Shown piece by piece: positions 16,781 to 24,574 of a stretch of 34,099 nucleotides of DNA. Numbering within the stretch: position 1 is the stretch's first letter; every line of letters begins with the position of its first letter. The notes below the pieces were generated by a model. The model worked only from the letters and a program-made list of their open reading frames with translations. It was not told the origin of the DNA and did no database searches. The stretch comes from an uncultured Bacteriovoracaceae bacterium. Lineage in GTDB: Bacteria; Bdellovibrionota; Bacteriovoracia; Bacteriovoracales; Bacteriovoracaceae. The stretch covers positions 1 through 34,099 of the forward strand of contig CALIJZ010000042.1 in NCBI GenBank assembly GCA_938017795.1, given 5' to 3'. A program made the position numbers and the translations under genes.

Positions 16781-18130
16781 ATCCTTGTAGATTTTTTTAA
16801 AATGCTCTGTAATGATTCCCTTTGCTTGAGTTTGAGAAATGTTTTGCTCTTGAGAAAATACTTTAGAGAGTTTATTAATTGATACTGCCCCAGAGATTTT
16901 TGAATATAATTGATGATAGGTATGATAAATGTTTTTTCTCATTTCAAGGTTTGGATCTACTTTGATTGTTTCATTATGATTGGAGATCCAACTAGGGAAA
17001 TTACAATAATCAACTTTAAATCCGTGAAAGTCATAATGTTTTATCTTTTTAAAAGTAGCAAATAAAATTTTTTCCATCCTGTATTGAGCATTATAAGGGT
17101 TTTTCAAATAAGGAACTTCTAAGATTTGAGATTGACCCAGTTTAAATCCATATGTTTGAAATTGTTCAATTATTTCCTCTGGCGAATAAAAAGAGTCTTC
17201 TCCAAACTCTTGAAAAGAATAAGCTCCTATATAATGGAACTCACCATCTTCTTCTAATAGATAGTTAATTTTTTTTATAATATCTTCAAGAGGGATTTCT
17301 AGAATATCAATAAACCAAGGAGCAATAATGTTGTTAAATGATTTTTTCTTAAAATGATTACCTTTAAAATCGGTATTGAAAAATGAAAGATTCTTAAGAG
17401 GTTTAAGATATTGTGATTTAAGTTTAACTCCTATCTTTTTTAGAGACACTGGATGTTCAGGAAGGTAAGTCAGCTCCAAAGGAGCTTTAGTTATTTTATT
17501 AGCAATATGTAAGAATAGGTAGTTAAGGTCACTTGCAATGAAATGATTATCAGGACTTTTGAGAGCTAAATCGTAAGAAAATCTCGATGGACCAGAACCT
17601 AAAATAAGGTTGTTTGATTTTTTATCATTAAGCTTTAAAAAATTAGTATAGAAAAGATTTTCTTCTGTATCCCAAAACCAATCTCTAAATACATTTGTGT
17701 AATAGCTCATTAAAAATGAATTGCTCTTTGATGATTCATTATCATTTATAACCACTTTAACTTGGTCATAGTGATTAGAGTAGAAGTTATAAATCGATTC
17801 ATTAAATAGGGATTCTATTTCTTGTAGGTGTTGATCTAGGTGATGAATTTTTGATCTTATTCTTTCTAAACTAGTTTTTGGTAAGTTTGATTTTAAATAT
17901 ACATTAAGATTTTTAATTTGAACTAAGGATCTTTCAATATAATTAGTTATGTCGTTGTAATGAGCCAATAAATGATTCTGAGGCTCTTTTATAAGGACTG
18001 GAATTTGATTAATAATAGGATATTTGAAATTTGAGAAATACAAAAAATTGTCATCAGTATTTTGTAAATCAGAACCATCATTAGGACATTTTAAAAAGCT
18101 TAAGAAATGAGAAAAGTTATGAGAATTCAT
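16766..18130 (-). CDS. Trm112-like domain fused to a carnosine-N-methyltransferase-like enzyme (454 aa)
   Basis: The first 47 residues resemble the Trm112/zinc-ribbon module (LKCPNDGSDL near C15, then YPIINQIPVLI at 37-47), though only one cysteine remains. A helical, probably coiled-coil stretch follows (about 60-115). The methyltransferase begins with a VFRDWFWDTEENLFY segment near 147-161, then the SAM-binding LILGSGPSRFSYDL (about 175-188) and D201. IAPWFIDILEIPLEDIIKKI (269-288) and YIGAYSF sit where carnosine N-methyltransferase (N2227-like family) has its FFIDTA and NLGPL motifs. YSPEEIIEQFQTYGF also fits that family. The substrate is unknown; a small histidine-containing peptide would be a guess from homology. 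It is monocistronic and its 3' end overlaps that of the cytochrome operon. Confidence 0.65.
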   Translation of the reverse strand: MNSHNFSHFLSFLKCPNDGSDLQNTDDNFLYFSNFKYPIINQIPVLIKEPQNHLLAHYNDITNYIERSLVQIKNLNVYLKSNLPKTSLERIRSKIHHLDQHLQEIESLFNESIYNFYSNHYDQVKVVINDNESSKSNSFLMSYYTNVFRDWFWDTEENLFYTNFLKLNDKKSNNLILGSGPSRFSYDLALKSPDNHFIASDLNYLFLHIANKITKAPLELTYLPEHPVSLKKIGVKLKSQYLKPLKNLSFFNTDFKGNHFKKKSFNNIIAPWFIDILEIPLEDIIKKINYLLEEDGEFHYIGAYSFQEFGEDSFYSPEEIIEQFQTYGFKLGQSQILEVPYLKNPYNAQYRMEKILFATFKKIKHYDFHGFKVDYCNFPSWISNHNETIKVDPNLEMRKNIYHTYHQLYSKISGAVSINKLSKVFSQEQNISQTQAKGIITEHFKKIYKDLIKF

Positions 18131-18235
18131 TAGATTTGATAATATTTAAAAATATATGTAGTCGCTAGTTTTTTATAACCAACTAGTATGATCAGTAATG
18201 TTTAATGAAATTTATAAATTGCGTTAGTTATATAA

Positions 18236-18296
18236 TTGTGAATTTCAATTAAATTCACTTATAATAAATTAATTATTAATAAACTTTAGGAGCAAT
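18236..18296 (+). promoter_or_regulatory. Promoter of the lipoprotein gene at 18297
   Basis: TTGTGA (18236-18241) and TATAAT (18260-18265) are separated by 18 bases, a good sigma-70-type spacing. TTTAGGAGCAAT before the ATG supplies the ribosome-binding site. Confidence 0.5.
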
Positions 18297-18734
18297 ATGA
18301 AACTTTTAATATCAATATTATTTTTAACTCTTATATCTTGTGCAAGTTACCAAAAACCTGGATCTCGACTGGTTGCAAATGATGATATAGAAACTTTCAA
18401 TTATTCAGAGCTTTCTGCCAGTGAATCATTCGAGGTTGGATATGAATTATCTAGCAAAAAAGAAGTTAGTAAATGTTTAAATCAATTAAGAGGGCAAGGC
18501 TTTAGAGTTACTAATATAAGTAAAGCCTATAGTGACGTGATTCTAAAAAGTGACGCGGAGGATCCTTATGTGGGATTAGTAAATGAGTTAACTCATAGAT
18601 ATAAGATTTCTGGATTGTTAGGCTCTGGCAATAGTTATATTGGAGATGCTGATTTGTATGTAGATGTTTACTTCAATGATAATAATACGGAAGGTAAAAA
18701 AACATATTATAAGTGTCAATCAACTACTAGATAG
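18297..18734 (+). CDS. Small lipoprotein (145 aa), related to the one at 11560
   Basis: The lipobox is LISC with the cysteine at residue 15. The following CASYQKPGSRLVAND resembles the start of the 11560 product, and the lengths are nearly equal (145 and 144). The mature domain has alternating polar and hydrophobic residues and a Tyr/Asp-rich C-terminal part (GDADLYVDVYFNDNN), suggesting a small alpha/beta or beta-sandwich fold. There is one cysteine mid-domain and one near the C terminus. No named domain is recognised. The gene ends nine bases before the convergent heparanase-like gene; a short inverted repeat (ACTAG at 18726, CTAGT at 18749) spans both stop codons. Confidence 0.7.
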   Translation: MKLLISILFLTLISCASYQKPGSRLVANDDIETFNYSELSASESFEVGYELSSKKEVSKCLNQLRGQGFRVTNISKAYSDVILKSDAEDPYVGLVNELTHRYKISGLLGSGNSYIGDADLYVDVYFNDNNTEGKKTYYKCQSTTR

Positions 18735-18743
18735 TGATAAAAG

Positions 18744-20168
18744 TTATTCTAGTGGTAAAAAATAAATAGATTTCTTTTCTAAGATAATATTCTCAGATTG
18801 AATTTTTGAACATTTAAGATTTGTTTGTTGGTTTTTTATTTCTAGATTACTCACAAAACTACATTGTTCTTTCACTTTTTGATTCTTAAGATGAATTGTT
18901 TTATCTTTACTGGATAGATTTATAGCTAATACGGTTTTTTTATTCTTTACGCTTTTATGAGCATAAATTCTTAAGGATTCGTCTTGATACTTTTTTGAAG
19001 TCATTAATACTTTAGTACCCATAAATTGCTTCCAAAAGTAAGAGGCCCAATAATCTGGACGAGGAGTAAAGTCCGGATTTAAAAGAGCATAATCTCCTCC
19101 ATAAATTGATTGTCTTATAACAAGCTTTTGCCCTGTTCTGGCAGCGAGTCCTAGTTGATCAAGCCACCAAAATGAACTCTCAACTTTATCTGAAACTCCT
19201 TTTACTCCTCCACATTGTGCAGAACCTGTTTCTCCTAGCCACATAGGAGCTGAGTTTTTATATTTTTTCATTTTATTAATAAGTTTAATTGATATCTTTT
19301 TAAATTCGTTAAGATATTTAGGCTTAAGAAAACTATCCTTGGTTAAATTTCGAACTTGTAGCGGGCAGCGCTTTGACTGAGTTGGATAGTAATGCCATGA
19401 AATAATATCAGGATATTTATGCTTCATTGCATGATCATTTAGTCCAAAAAAAGTTGATCCAGGTTCTCCAATTATTGGCCAAAAAGCACTGGCAGGACCA
19501 AGTGTTAAAGAATTAGGATTATGATCTTTTATCAGCTTTTTAAATACTAAAAAATCATTTTCATACTGATCACTGGAAACAGTACTTAATGGTCCATGAA
19601 TCGCCCAGAATGAACTTATCTCATTGCCAAATTCAAAATATGGAATGTTATAGTTTTTAATTTTCAAATATTGAAGAAGCATCTTTAATTGCTCTTCCTG
19701 CCAAACTCCATTTTTTCTGACACTATTTCCAGCATTAACTGTGAAGATAAGTTTTGAATTAATGGCTCGCAAAAATTTGAATATTTGATCAATTCGTTGT
19801 CTGGAAAGACTTGAGTCAAAATGCTTTGGAGTATCTTGATTATTAAGTTTATAAAATACATGATCAGCTTCTGTTCCTCCAATTCTAATCAAGCTAGGAG
19901 AAAACACTTTCATTTTATTTATTAGATCTTCATTTTCTAAATTAAGTTCTTGGGCTTGAGTACCACCTCGTCCGCTTGAGAATGTTTCTTCATTATCCCA
20001 CCATTTAGCTCCAACTATTAGGGCCATATCTATGGCAAAGGATAAAAAATTCTCTGGTATTTCCAATGTTGTACTTTCGGAAATGGTTATAATGTTCACT
20101 TCTGGTTCTTGAGTTTTTGAGCAATTTAGTAAAGACAAGGATAGAATAATAAAAAATAAGATTTTCAT
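18744..20168 (-). CDS. Heparanase-like GH79 glycoside hydrolase, lipoprotein
   Basis: This 474-residue protein has a lipoprotein signal (LSLLNC, cysteine at residue 16), so it is envelope-anchored and probably faces the periplasm or the outside. The rest follows the GH79 heparanase plan. RIGGTEAD at 95-102 precedes the acid/base region FEFGNEIS with E183. The nucleophile region WLGETGSAQCGG holds E313. The run GLAARTGQKLVIRQSIYGG and the segment DFTPRPDYWASYFWKQFMGT resemble animal heparanase closely (WLGETSSA, GLSARMGIEVVMRQ, PLPDYWLS). The C terminus forms the usual beta-sandwich. GH79 enzymes cleave glucuronide linkages in heparan-type or other uronic-acid glycans. The gene starts 57 bases after the bufferin partner gene on the same strand, so it may be co-transcribed. 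Confidence 0.85.
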   Translation of the reverse strand: MKILFFIILSLSLLNCSKTQEPEVNIITISESTTLEIPENFLSFAIDMALIVGAKWWDNEETFSSGRGGTQAQELNLENEDLINKMKVFSPSLIRIGGTEADHVFYKLNNQDTPKHFDSSLSRQRIDQIFKFLRAINSKLIFTVNAGNSVRKNGVWQEEQLKMLLQYLKIKNYNIPYFEFGNEISSFWAIHGPLSTVSSDQYENDFLVFKKLIKDHNPNSLTLGPASAFWPIIGEPGSTFFGLNDHAMKHKYPDIISWHYYPTQSKRCPLQVRNLTKDSFLKPKYLNEFKKISIKLINKMKKYKNSAPMWLGETGSAQCGGVKGVSDKVESSFWWLDQLGLAARTGQKLVIRQSIYGGDYALLNPDFTPRPDYWASYFWKQFMGTKVLMTSKKYQDESLRIYAHKSVKNKKTVLAINLSSKDKTIHLKNQKVKEQCSFVSNLEIKNQQTNLKCSKIQSENIILEKKSIYFLPLE

Positions 20169-20225
20169 GGATCGTTTTTTATCTTTAGTTAGATTTTTAT
20201 TTAAACTTATTGATAAGTATTATAG

Positions 20226-20753
20226 TTATAAATCACACAATTTGAAAGCTCTTTCGTTATCTATTTCAACTAGTTTAATCTTTACTAGTTTAGTGAAATC
20301 AATTTTTTTCTTTGTCTTTTTTTTGCTTGTAAGCTCTTGCCAGTATTCTAGAACTCCGTCTGTTACTTTAATCTCTTTGAGCTTGGCATAGGCCCATAAG
20401 AAATCTATCAGTGCTAGCTCAAAGATTAATCTATCTTCTTTGGCTGCATCTAAGCCTTTTAAATAAAATAGAAAACTTTCGGAAGATTTAAAAATATTTA
20501 CTGAGCCAAGTCCTTTATCTAAAAGAAAAGATCTAGTGAAGAATAAAAAATTGTTTTTCCCTACATAGGACTTTGTAGCAGGGAAATCGTTTGAAAAATT
20601 TGAGAAACATAATTGAAGGTAGTTTCTCTTATAGATTCTCATGTTTTCTATGTCTTTCTCTATTATTCCTTCACAGGATTCATTAGATGTTTCTAACGAT
20701 AAAACATTAGTAGAGAATAGATTTAACATCTCTTTATAGTTCATAAAACTCAT
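20226..20753 (-). CDS. bufC: DUF2063 (BufC/HvfC-like) partner of the bufferin maturase
   Basis: The segment RIYKRNYLQLCFSNFSNDFP followed by ATKSYVGKNNF and a LALIDFLWAYAKLK helix matches the DUF2063 family, in which Y-R-N-N, FP and V-G are hallmarks. In bufferin operons this protein partners the DUF692 enzyme and helps bind the precursor peptide. At about 175 residues it is shorter than many homologues, which carry an extra C-terminal domain. The longest frame begins with TTG; I use the ATG at 20753, but an ATG at 20744 with GAG before it is equally possible. It overlaps the DUF692 gene by about 20 bases, so the two are translationally coupled. Confidence 0.75.
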   Translation of the reverse strand: MSFMNYKEMLNLFSTNVLSLETSNESCEGIIEKDIENMRIYKRNYLQLCFSNFSNDFPATKSYVGKNNFLFFTRSFLLDKGLGSVNIFKSSESFLFYLKGLDAAKEDRLIFELALIDFLWAYAKLKEIKVTDGVLEYWQELTSKKKTKKKIDFTKLVKIKLVEIDNERAFKLCDL

Positions 20754-21555
20754 TTTCAATGCTGACTCGTTCTTTTTCTAATTCTTCAAAACTAGGAAGA
20801 TTACCATCTCGCTCTATTATGCCAGCGATTTTTTTCCCTGATTTACATAAACTTTGTAAAACTTCTAAATCAGTGTTTTGAACTTTTTGAGTATGAGAGT
20901 CAATCCAGAGTCCACTTTCATCTACAAAACCACCGGCCAGATGAAATTGTTGGACGCTATCCATTGGGAAGTTATTAAAATATGACATATAATCTTTTTT
21001 TCTATTATTATGATTTATAATAACATTAGTAATGTCTAAAAGAATTTTGCAATCTGTCTGAGCAACGATCTCTTTAATAAATTCAATCTCACTCATCTCA
21101 GAAATTGAAAAATCTATATATTGAGTAACGTTTTCTAAGACTAGTGTTCTTTTAAAATAATCTTGTAAGAAATTAACTCGTTCAACGACTACTTTGAGAG
21201 CTTCATTCGTTTTTGGAATAGGCAATAAATCATGATGGTATTTCCCATTATGAGAAGACCAACATAAGTGATCGCTTATCCACTCTGGCTCAAAGATTTG
21301 GTAAATATTTTTTAAGCTTGCTAGATAATCTATATCGAAAGGATCTATTCCTCCAATATTCATTCCAATTGAATGTAGAACGATAGGGTAGTCAGCCCTA
21401 AGCTTAGTGAGTTTGTCCCAGTGGGGACCAGCTTCTAAAAAGTCATCTGATATAACCTCAAACCATGGAACATTGTGAGAAGTATTTAAAATATCATCAA
21501 AGTGCGGGAAGCGAAGTCCAAGGCCTAGGCCTTGAACTTTTTTTATTTTATCCAT
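20734..21555 (-). CDS. bufB: DUF692-family iron enzyme (BufB/MbnB-like) for bufferin maturation
   Basis: This 273-residue protein has the TIM-barrel DUF692 pattern: GLGLRFPHFDDIL at the start, WFEVISDDFL (E33), VLHSIGMNIGG (H61), ISDHLCWS (H96), LVLENVTQYI, LLDITNVIINHNN, FHLAGG, and IIERDGN at the end. The conserved His, Glu and Asp residues bind two or three iron ions. Relatives (MbnB, TglH, HvfB/BufB) use O2 and mixed-valent iron to oxidise cysteines of ribosomally made peptides, giving oxazolone/thioamide or thiooxazole groups. The start overlaps the end of the precursor gene by eight bases and the end overlaps the DUF2063 gene, so the three form one unit. Confidence 0.88.
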   Translation of the reverse strand: MDKIKKVQGLGLGLRFPHFDDILNTSHNVPWFEVISDDFLEAGPHWDKLTKLRADYPIVLHSIGMNIGGIDPFDIDYLASLKNIYQIFEPEWISDHLCWSSHNGKYHHDLLPIPKTNEALKVVVERVNFLQDYFKRTLVLENVTQYIDFSISEMSEIEFIKEIVAQTDCKILLDITNVIINHNNRKKDYMSYFNNFPMDSVQQFHLAGGFVDESGLWIDSHTQKVQNTDLEVLQSLCKSGKKIAGIIERDGNLPSFEELEKERVSIENEFYEL

Positions 21556-21901
21556 CTATAACAATTTTCTTACCGACAATTCTCCCAGCAGTAGCATTAC
21601 AAACTTCTTTTCTAACATAAATCCATTCATTTTTATCAAAATCTACTGCTGCTTTTCCACCACAAGTGTGTCCGTTTGCTCCGCAATGATTTTTTCCTTT
21701 TTTGACAATACCAGCGCATTTTACAATTACTTCTCCGACCCTTGGATTATTGACAGTGTCAGGGAAAGAGCTTTTTTTCTTTGGCTTAATAGCATTAGTG
21801 TTTTTTTGAGCCATTTTTTTACTATGCTGTCCTCCTGATGCTAAAGCAGCAAATGAAGCGAGAGCTAAAGTTGAAGTAAATACATTTTTTAAATTCTTCA
21901 T
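21548..21901 (-). CDS. bufA: Bufferin precursor, DUF2282 family (117 aa)
   Basis: A signal peptide of about 22 residues is followed by a Lys-rich spacer. The C-terminal core matches DUF2282: KCAGIVKKGKNHCGANGHTC, then a G-G-K and NEWIYVRKEVC. The four cysteines C62, C73, C80 and C101 are the conserved set of BufA1/HvfA-type precursors, of which some are converted by the DUF692 enzyme while the others form a disulfide. The mature product binds copper in the periplasm. AAAGGAATATTC provides the ribosome-binding site. It is the first gene of the operon. A DoxX-type membrane gene (BufD), often present in such operons, is absent here. Confidence 0.85.
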   Translation of the reverse strand: MKNLKNVFTSTLALASFAALASGGQHSKKMAQKNTNAIKPKKKSSFPDTVNNPRVGEVIVKCAGIVKKGKNHCGANGHTCGGKAAVDFDKNEWIYVRKEVCNATAGRIVGKKIVIDG

Positions 21902-21914
21902 GAATATTCCTTTT

Positions 21915-21950
21915 GTTAACGTACAAATTCTCTATTAACTAGTTCGTTAA
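21915..21950 (-). promoter_or_regulatory. GTTAA half-sites upstream of the bufferin operon
   Basis: An inverted repeat TTAAC-N6-GTTAA lies at 21935-21950 and another GTTAAC palindrome at 21915-21920, just upstream of the precursor start codon. The cluster is well placed for a regulator of the operon, for example one responding to copper, but no regulator gene is in the window. The remaining 240 bases up to 22191 show no gene. Confidence 0.35.
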
Positions 21951-22191
21951 AAAGTTTAGATTTGTTACAATCCCTCATGAAACTCTAAATATTTGACTTT
22001 GATGAGTTCTTTGTATGATCTCAGAACAAAGCATCTTGTTTAGTTGAATGCTATCCACTACGCACATTTCCCATTATCACTCAGTTACATTTTCTAGATT
22101 TAAGTAAAAATCGTTAAATACTACTTTTTTGTCAGTACCAATAATAAAAAAAAAGGATAAAGAGATTGGTAGGAAATTAAAATAAATATAT

Positions 22192-23178
22192 CTACTGTAT
22201 TGATTCGATTGAACTTCCGTCTAGTAACATAAACCATTTGTCTTGTTGGTTGTAGTCCAACACATCTACTCCTAGTTCTGTAGCTAAAACAGAAATAAAG
22301 TTATTAAAGTCAACAGGCCCCAAAGCATCACGAATAGTTCTTTGATTAAGATTACAACTCTGACCAATAAGAGGGTAGTCAATTGCAAATTGTTTAAGTG
22401 CTTTAGCCCAAACCTTTGAGTCATATTTAAGGATTAAAGAAGTTGGCTTCATTTTAATTTGAATTCTATGGGGACCAAACCTGCTAATCGTACCATCATC
22501 ATTACGTGAGAGATAAAAATTTCTCCAACCAAGCACTCGTTCTTCTTGATAAAGATGTCCTGGGTATCGACCTCCAGTTAGTCTTAGATAATCAAAGATT
22601 GTTTTTACTTTCTCTGAAAGAATAACTTCTTTATCTTTCATGTTATTAGCGAAACTCGCAGCTTGTGTCCTATGAAAAAAAGTTAGTTCCGGTACATAGT
22701 CTGTTAATGGAGTGATGAGTTTCATTAACATGGAGGATTTTAATCGTTTGTACTTTTGTAATGTTGCTTGAGTCGCTCTAGAGCATTCTTGACCTATTCT
22801 TGATTCCATAATTTTAACCATATCATCACGAATTAAATAATCTCTATAACCATGCTTGGATTTACCACTTTGGCAATATAAAGTGATAATTTTTTCACTG
22901 GCTCCGTGTTCAGTTTTAATTTCTTTTACTATCTCTGGAGTCTTACCGTTTTCACAATACCACTTAATGTTAATACTCTTATCAGCTACTTTGGGTAATG
23001 GAATGTGGGTACGCATATCAAGGTGACAAACAAACATGTTTTCGCATAATTTCTGAGCTTTTTTTGTGAAACTTTGCTCACCCGAAAATGCACTTAGAAT
23101 TTTTATGCTAGGGCCTGCTGCTAAAGCCTTTGAAGTACTAAAGAATATAAAAACAATAGTGAATATAAATTTGTTCAT
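22192..23178 (-). CDS. Secreted protein of unknown function (328 aa)
   Basis: I use the ATG at 23178, because MNKFIFTIVFIFFSTSKALA is a clean signal peptide cleaved before AGPS. The longer frame adds 22 hydrophobic residues in front that would spoil it. The mature protein has cysteines in a CENMFVCHLDMRTH phrase, then WYCENG, LYCQSG and GQECSR, which could form disulfides. The C-terminal half has TGGRYPGHLYQEERVLGWRNFYLSRNDDG and SRFGPHRIQI segments rich in aromatic and basic residues. I recognise no family. It follows the Cys-rich lipoprotein gene on the same strand by about 80 bases and may share its transcript. Confidence 0.7.
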   Translation of the reverse strand: MNKFIFTIVFIFFSTSKALAAGPSIKILSAFSGEQSFTKKAQKLCENMFVCHLDMRTHIPLPKVADKSINIKWYCENGKTPEIVKEIKTEHGASEKIITLYCQSGKSKHGYRDYLIRDDMVKIMESRIGQECSRATQATLQKYKRLKSSMLMKLITPLTDYVPELTFFHRTQAASFANNMKDKEVILSEKVKTIFDYLRLTGGRYPGHLYQEERVLGWRNFYLSRNDDGTISRFGPHRIQIKMKPTSLILKYDSKVWAKALKQFAIDYPLIGQSCNLNQRTIRDALGPVDFNNFISVLATELGVDVLDYNQQDKWFMLLDGSSIESIQ

Positions 23179-23261
23179 AGGTTCTAGAAGGTAGCATAGA
23201 AGAAATGTTGAGAGAATATTAACCTGTAAAAAATACCTATGCATTAAATCAGATTAAAACC

Positions 23262-23831
23262 TTACTCTACGCATAGAAACTTTCCTGAACATCCACAATC
23301 TATTGCAATTTTCCCTGAGGCTTCACAAGTCTCTTTAAACGATAACTCTGCACTCGTGGGATTAGAAATATTGGAACATAGACTTTGCTCAACAGGAGAA
23401 ACACACCACTCAAGTTCATTACCCGGAGCATCAGAGTCAAAACTCCCGTCCCAAGTGTTCGAGGAAAAACCTTCATATCGTTTCTTTATAATCTTTTTAG
23501 TACAAAGCTCTACTTCATAAGAATATGAGCCAGCTGGTGGACCACAACTGTTACCATTGCTGAATTCAGTTAACTCGCATTTGAATATTTCTCCTTGAGC
23601 TTCTGAACAGAGATCACTTAAGCTTATATAATTCTGTGAAATCGCTGGAGAAGGTGCAGCAGGGACAGGAGAACATGCATAAGCAATATTAGGTTTTAAT
23701 AAATTTATTATAAATGAAGCAATATTTCTCTGCTCACAAGTTACCAGTTCTCCATATTCTCGGTATCCAATTTTTGAGTTATCTTTAGCACATGAGAAAA
23801 GAAATAATACTGTTAGAGCGATAAATTTCAT
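23262..23831 (-). CDS. Cysteine-rich lipoprotein of unknown function (189 aa)
   Basis: The lipobox is LFSC with the cysteine at residue 14, and AAAGGAAACAT before the ATG is a good ribosome-binding site. The mature part has about 14 cysteines, several in short spacings (for example IDCGCSGKFLC near the C terminus), suggesting a disulfide-stabilised or metal-binding envelope protein. A Pro/Ala stretch (SPVPAAPSPAISQ) lies in the first third. No family recognised. It is upstream of the 22192 gene on the same strand. Confidence 0.7.
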   Translation of the reverse strand: MKFIALTVLFLFSCAKDNSKIGYREYGELVTCEQRNIASFIINLLKPNIAYACSPVPAAPSPAISQNYISLSDLCSEAQGEIFKCELTEFSNGNSCGPPAGSYSYEVELCTKKIIKKRYEGFSSNTWDGSFDSDAPGNELEWCVSPVEQSLCSNISNPTSAELSFKETCEASGKIAIDCGCSGKFLCVE

Positions 23832-24215
23832 TATGTTTCCTTTGTTACTTAAATACTATATTAAAACTAGGAAGAAGAGGCTGACAATTTTGTCTAGAAT
23901 AAGAGACAAATTTTCCTCTTTTCGATATAAGCCCCCAAAAGGTTTTAGATATTAGTTCTTTTACCGAAAAAAAAATACATATGTTCATATATGAAGCATT
24001 AGTTACGTATTAAATCTGATTGGGATTTATATTTAAATCAAGATGAATATGACTTTATGAATAAGAAGAACACGGATCATAAGTGTCGAATTGATTTAAA
24101 GATTGATCAATAATTGTATTTTTTATAATCGATAGAAAATCTGTATAGTAATCATACTTGCAATTCATTATATTTTCTTAATTCTTACCTATAGTTTAAT
24201 GCTTAGGAGGAACTT
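23832..24215 (+). other. Gene-free stretch with a possible coding remnant
   Basis: The stretch separates two divergent genes and should hold both promoters. A 36-codon frame at 24003-24113 is protein-like (IKSDWDLYLNQDEYDFMNKK) but has no start codon. A TAG separates it from an in-frame ATG AAG CAT just upstream, so it could be a decayed small gene. No other gene or strong hairpin is seen. Confidence 0.35.
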
Positions 24216-24563
24216 ATGAAATTATTTATATTATTATTAAGCCTATCCAGTTTGACTCATGCATTTGAGTGTTCAAAGACGACATCTGGAGGAACATTGG
24301 TAAAGGTTATAACGTCCAAGAAGAAAGCGTTTGTAAAATTTGGGAGCTTGAAGAGAGTAGTTAAACTTCATCAAGACTCATGGGATGGACATGCTGGAGG
24401 ACTTATCACAGGTAAGTCGTTTGCACTAAAGTATTCTAATCATTATGGATGTATAAGGATGGTAACTCTCATTACTTTAAATAATTTCAGAAACTTATCA
24501 GAGGTTCGATTTGATACCTGCAAGGGTGGGAGTACTCCTGATGAAGTTTGTTTAAATGAGTAA
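24216..24563 (+). CDS. Small secreted protein (115 aa)
   Basis: A short signal peptide ends SLTHA before FECSKTTSGG. The mature domain of about 98 residues has four cysteines, enough for two disulfides, and looks beta-rich with repeated Lys-Val strands (TLVKVITSKKKAFVKFG). TTAGGAGGAACTT before the ATG is an excellent ribosome-binding site, so high expression is likely. I do not recognise a family. It ends 11 bases before the convergent metalloprotease gene. Confidence 0.65.
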   Translation: MKLFILLLSLSSLTHAFECSKTTSGGTLVKVITSKKKAFVKFGSLKRVVKLHQDSWDGHAGGLITGKSFALKYSNHYGCIRMVTLITLNNFRNLSEVRFDTCKGGSTPDEVCLNE

Positions 24564-24574
24564 TCATTAATTTC

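Noticed and set aside
18726..18753. Bidirectional terminator between the convergent lipoprotein and heparanase-like genes
   Set aside because: The inverted repeat spans both stop codons but the stem is short and AT-rich and no T run follows on either strand.
20167..20391. Plus-strand open frame of 74 codons opposite the DUF2063 gene
   Set aside because: It is antisense to the well-recognised DUF2063 gene and shows only low-complexity hydrophobic sequence derived from the antisense of Lys/Glu-rich codons.
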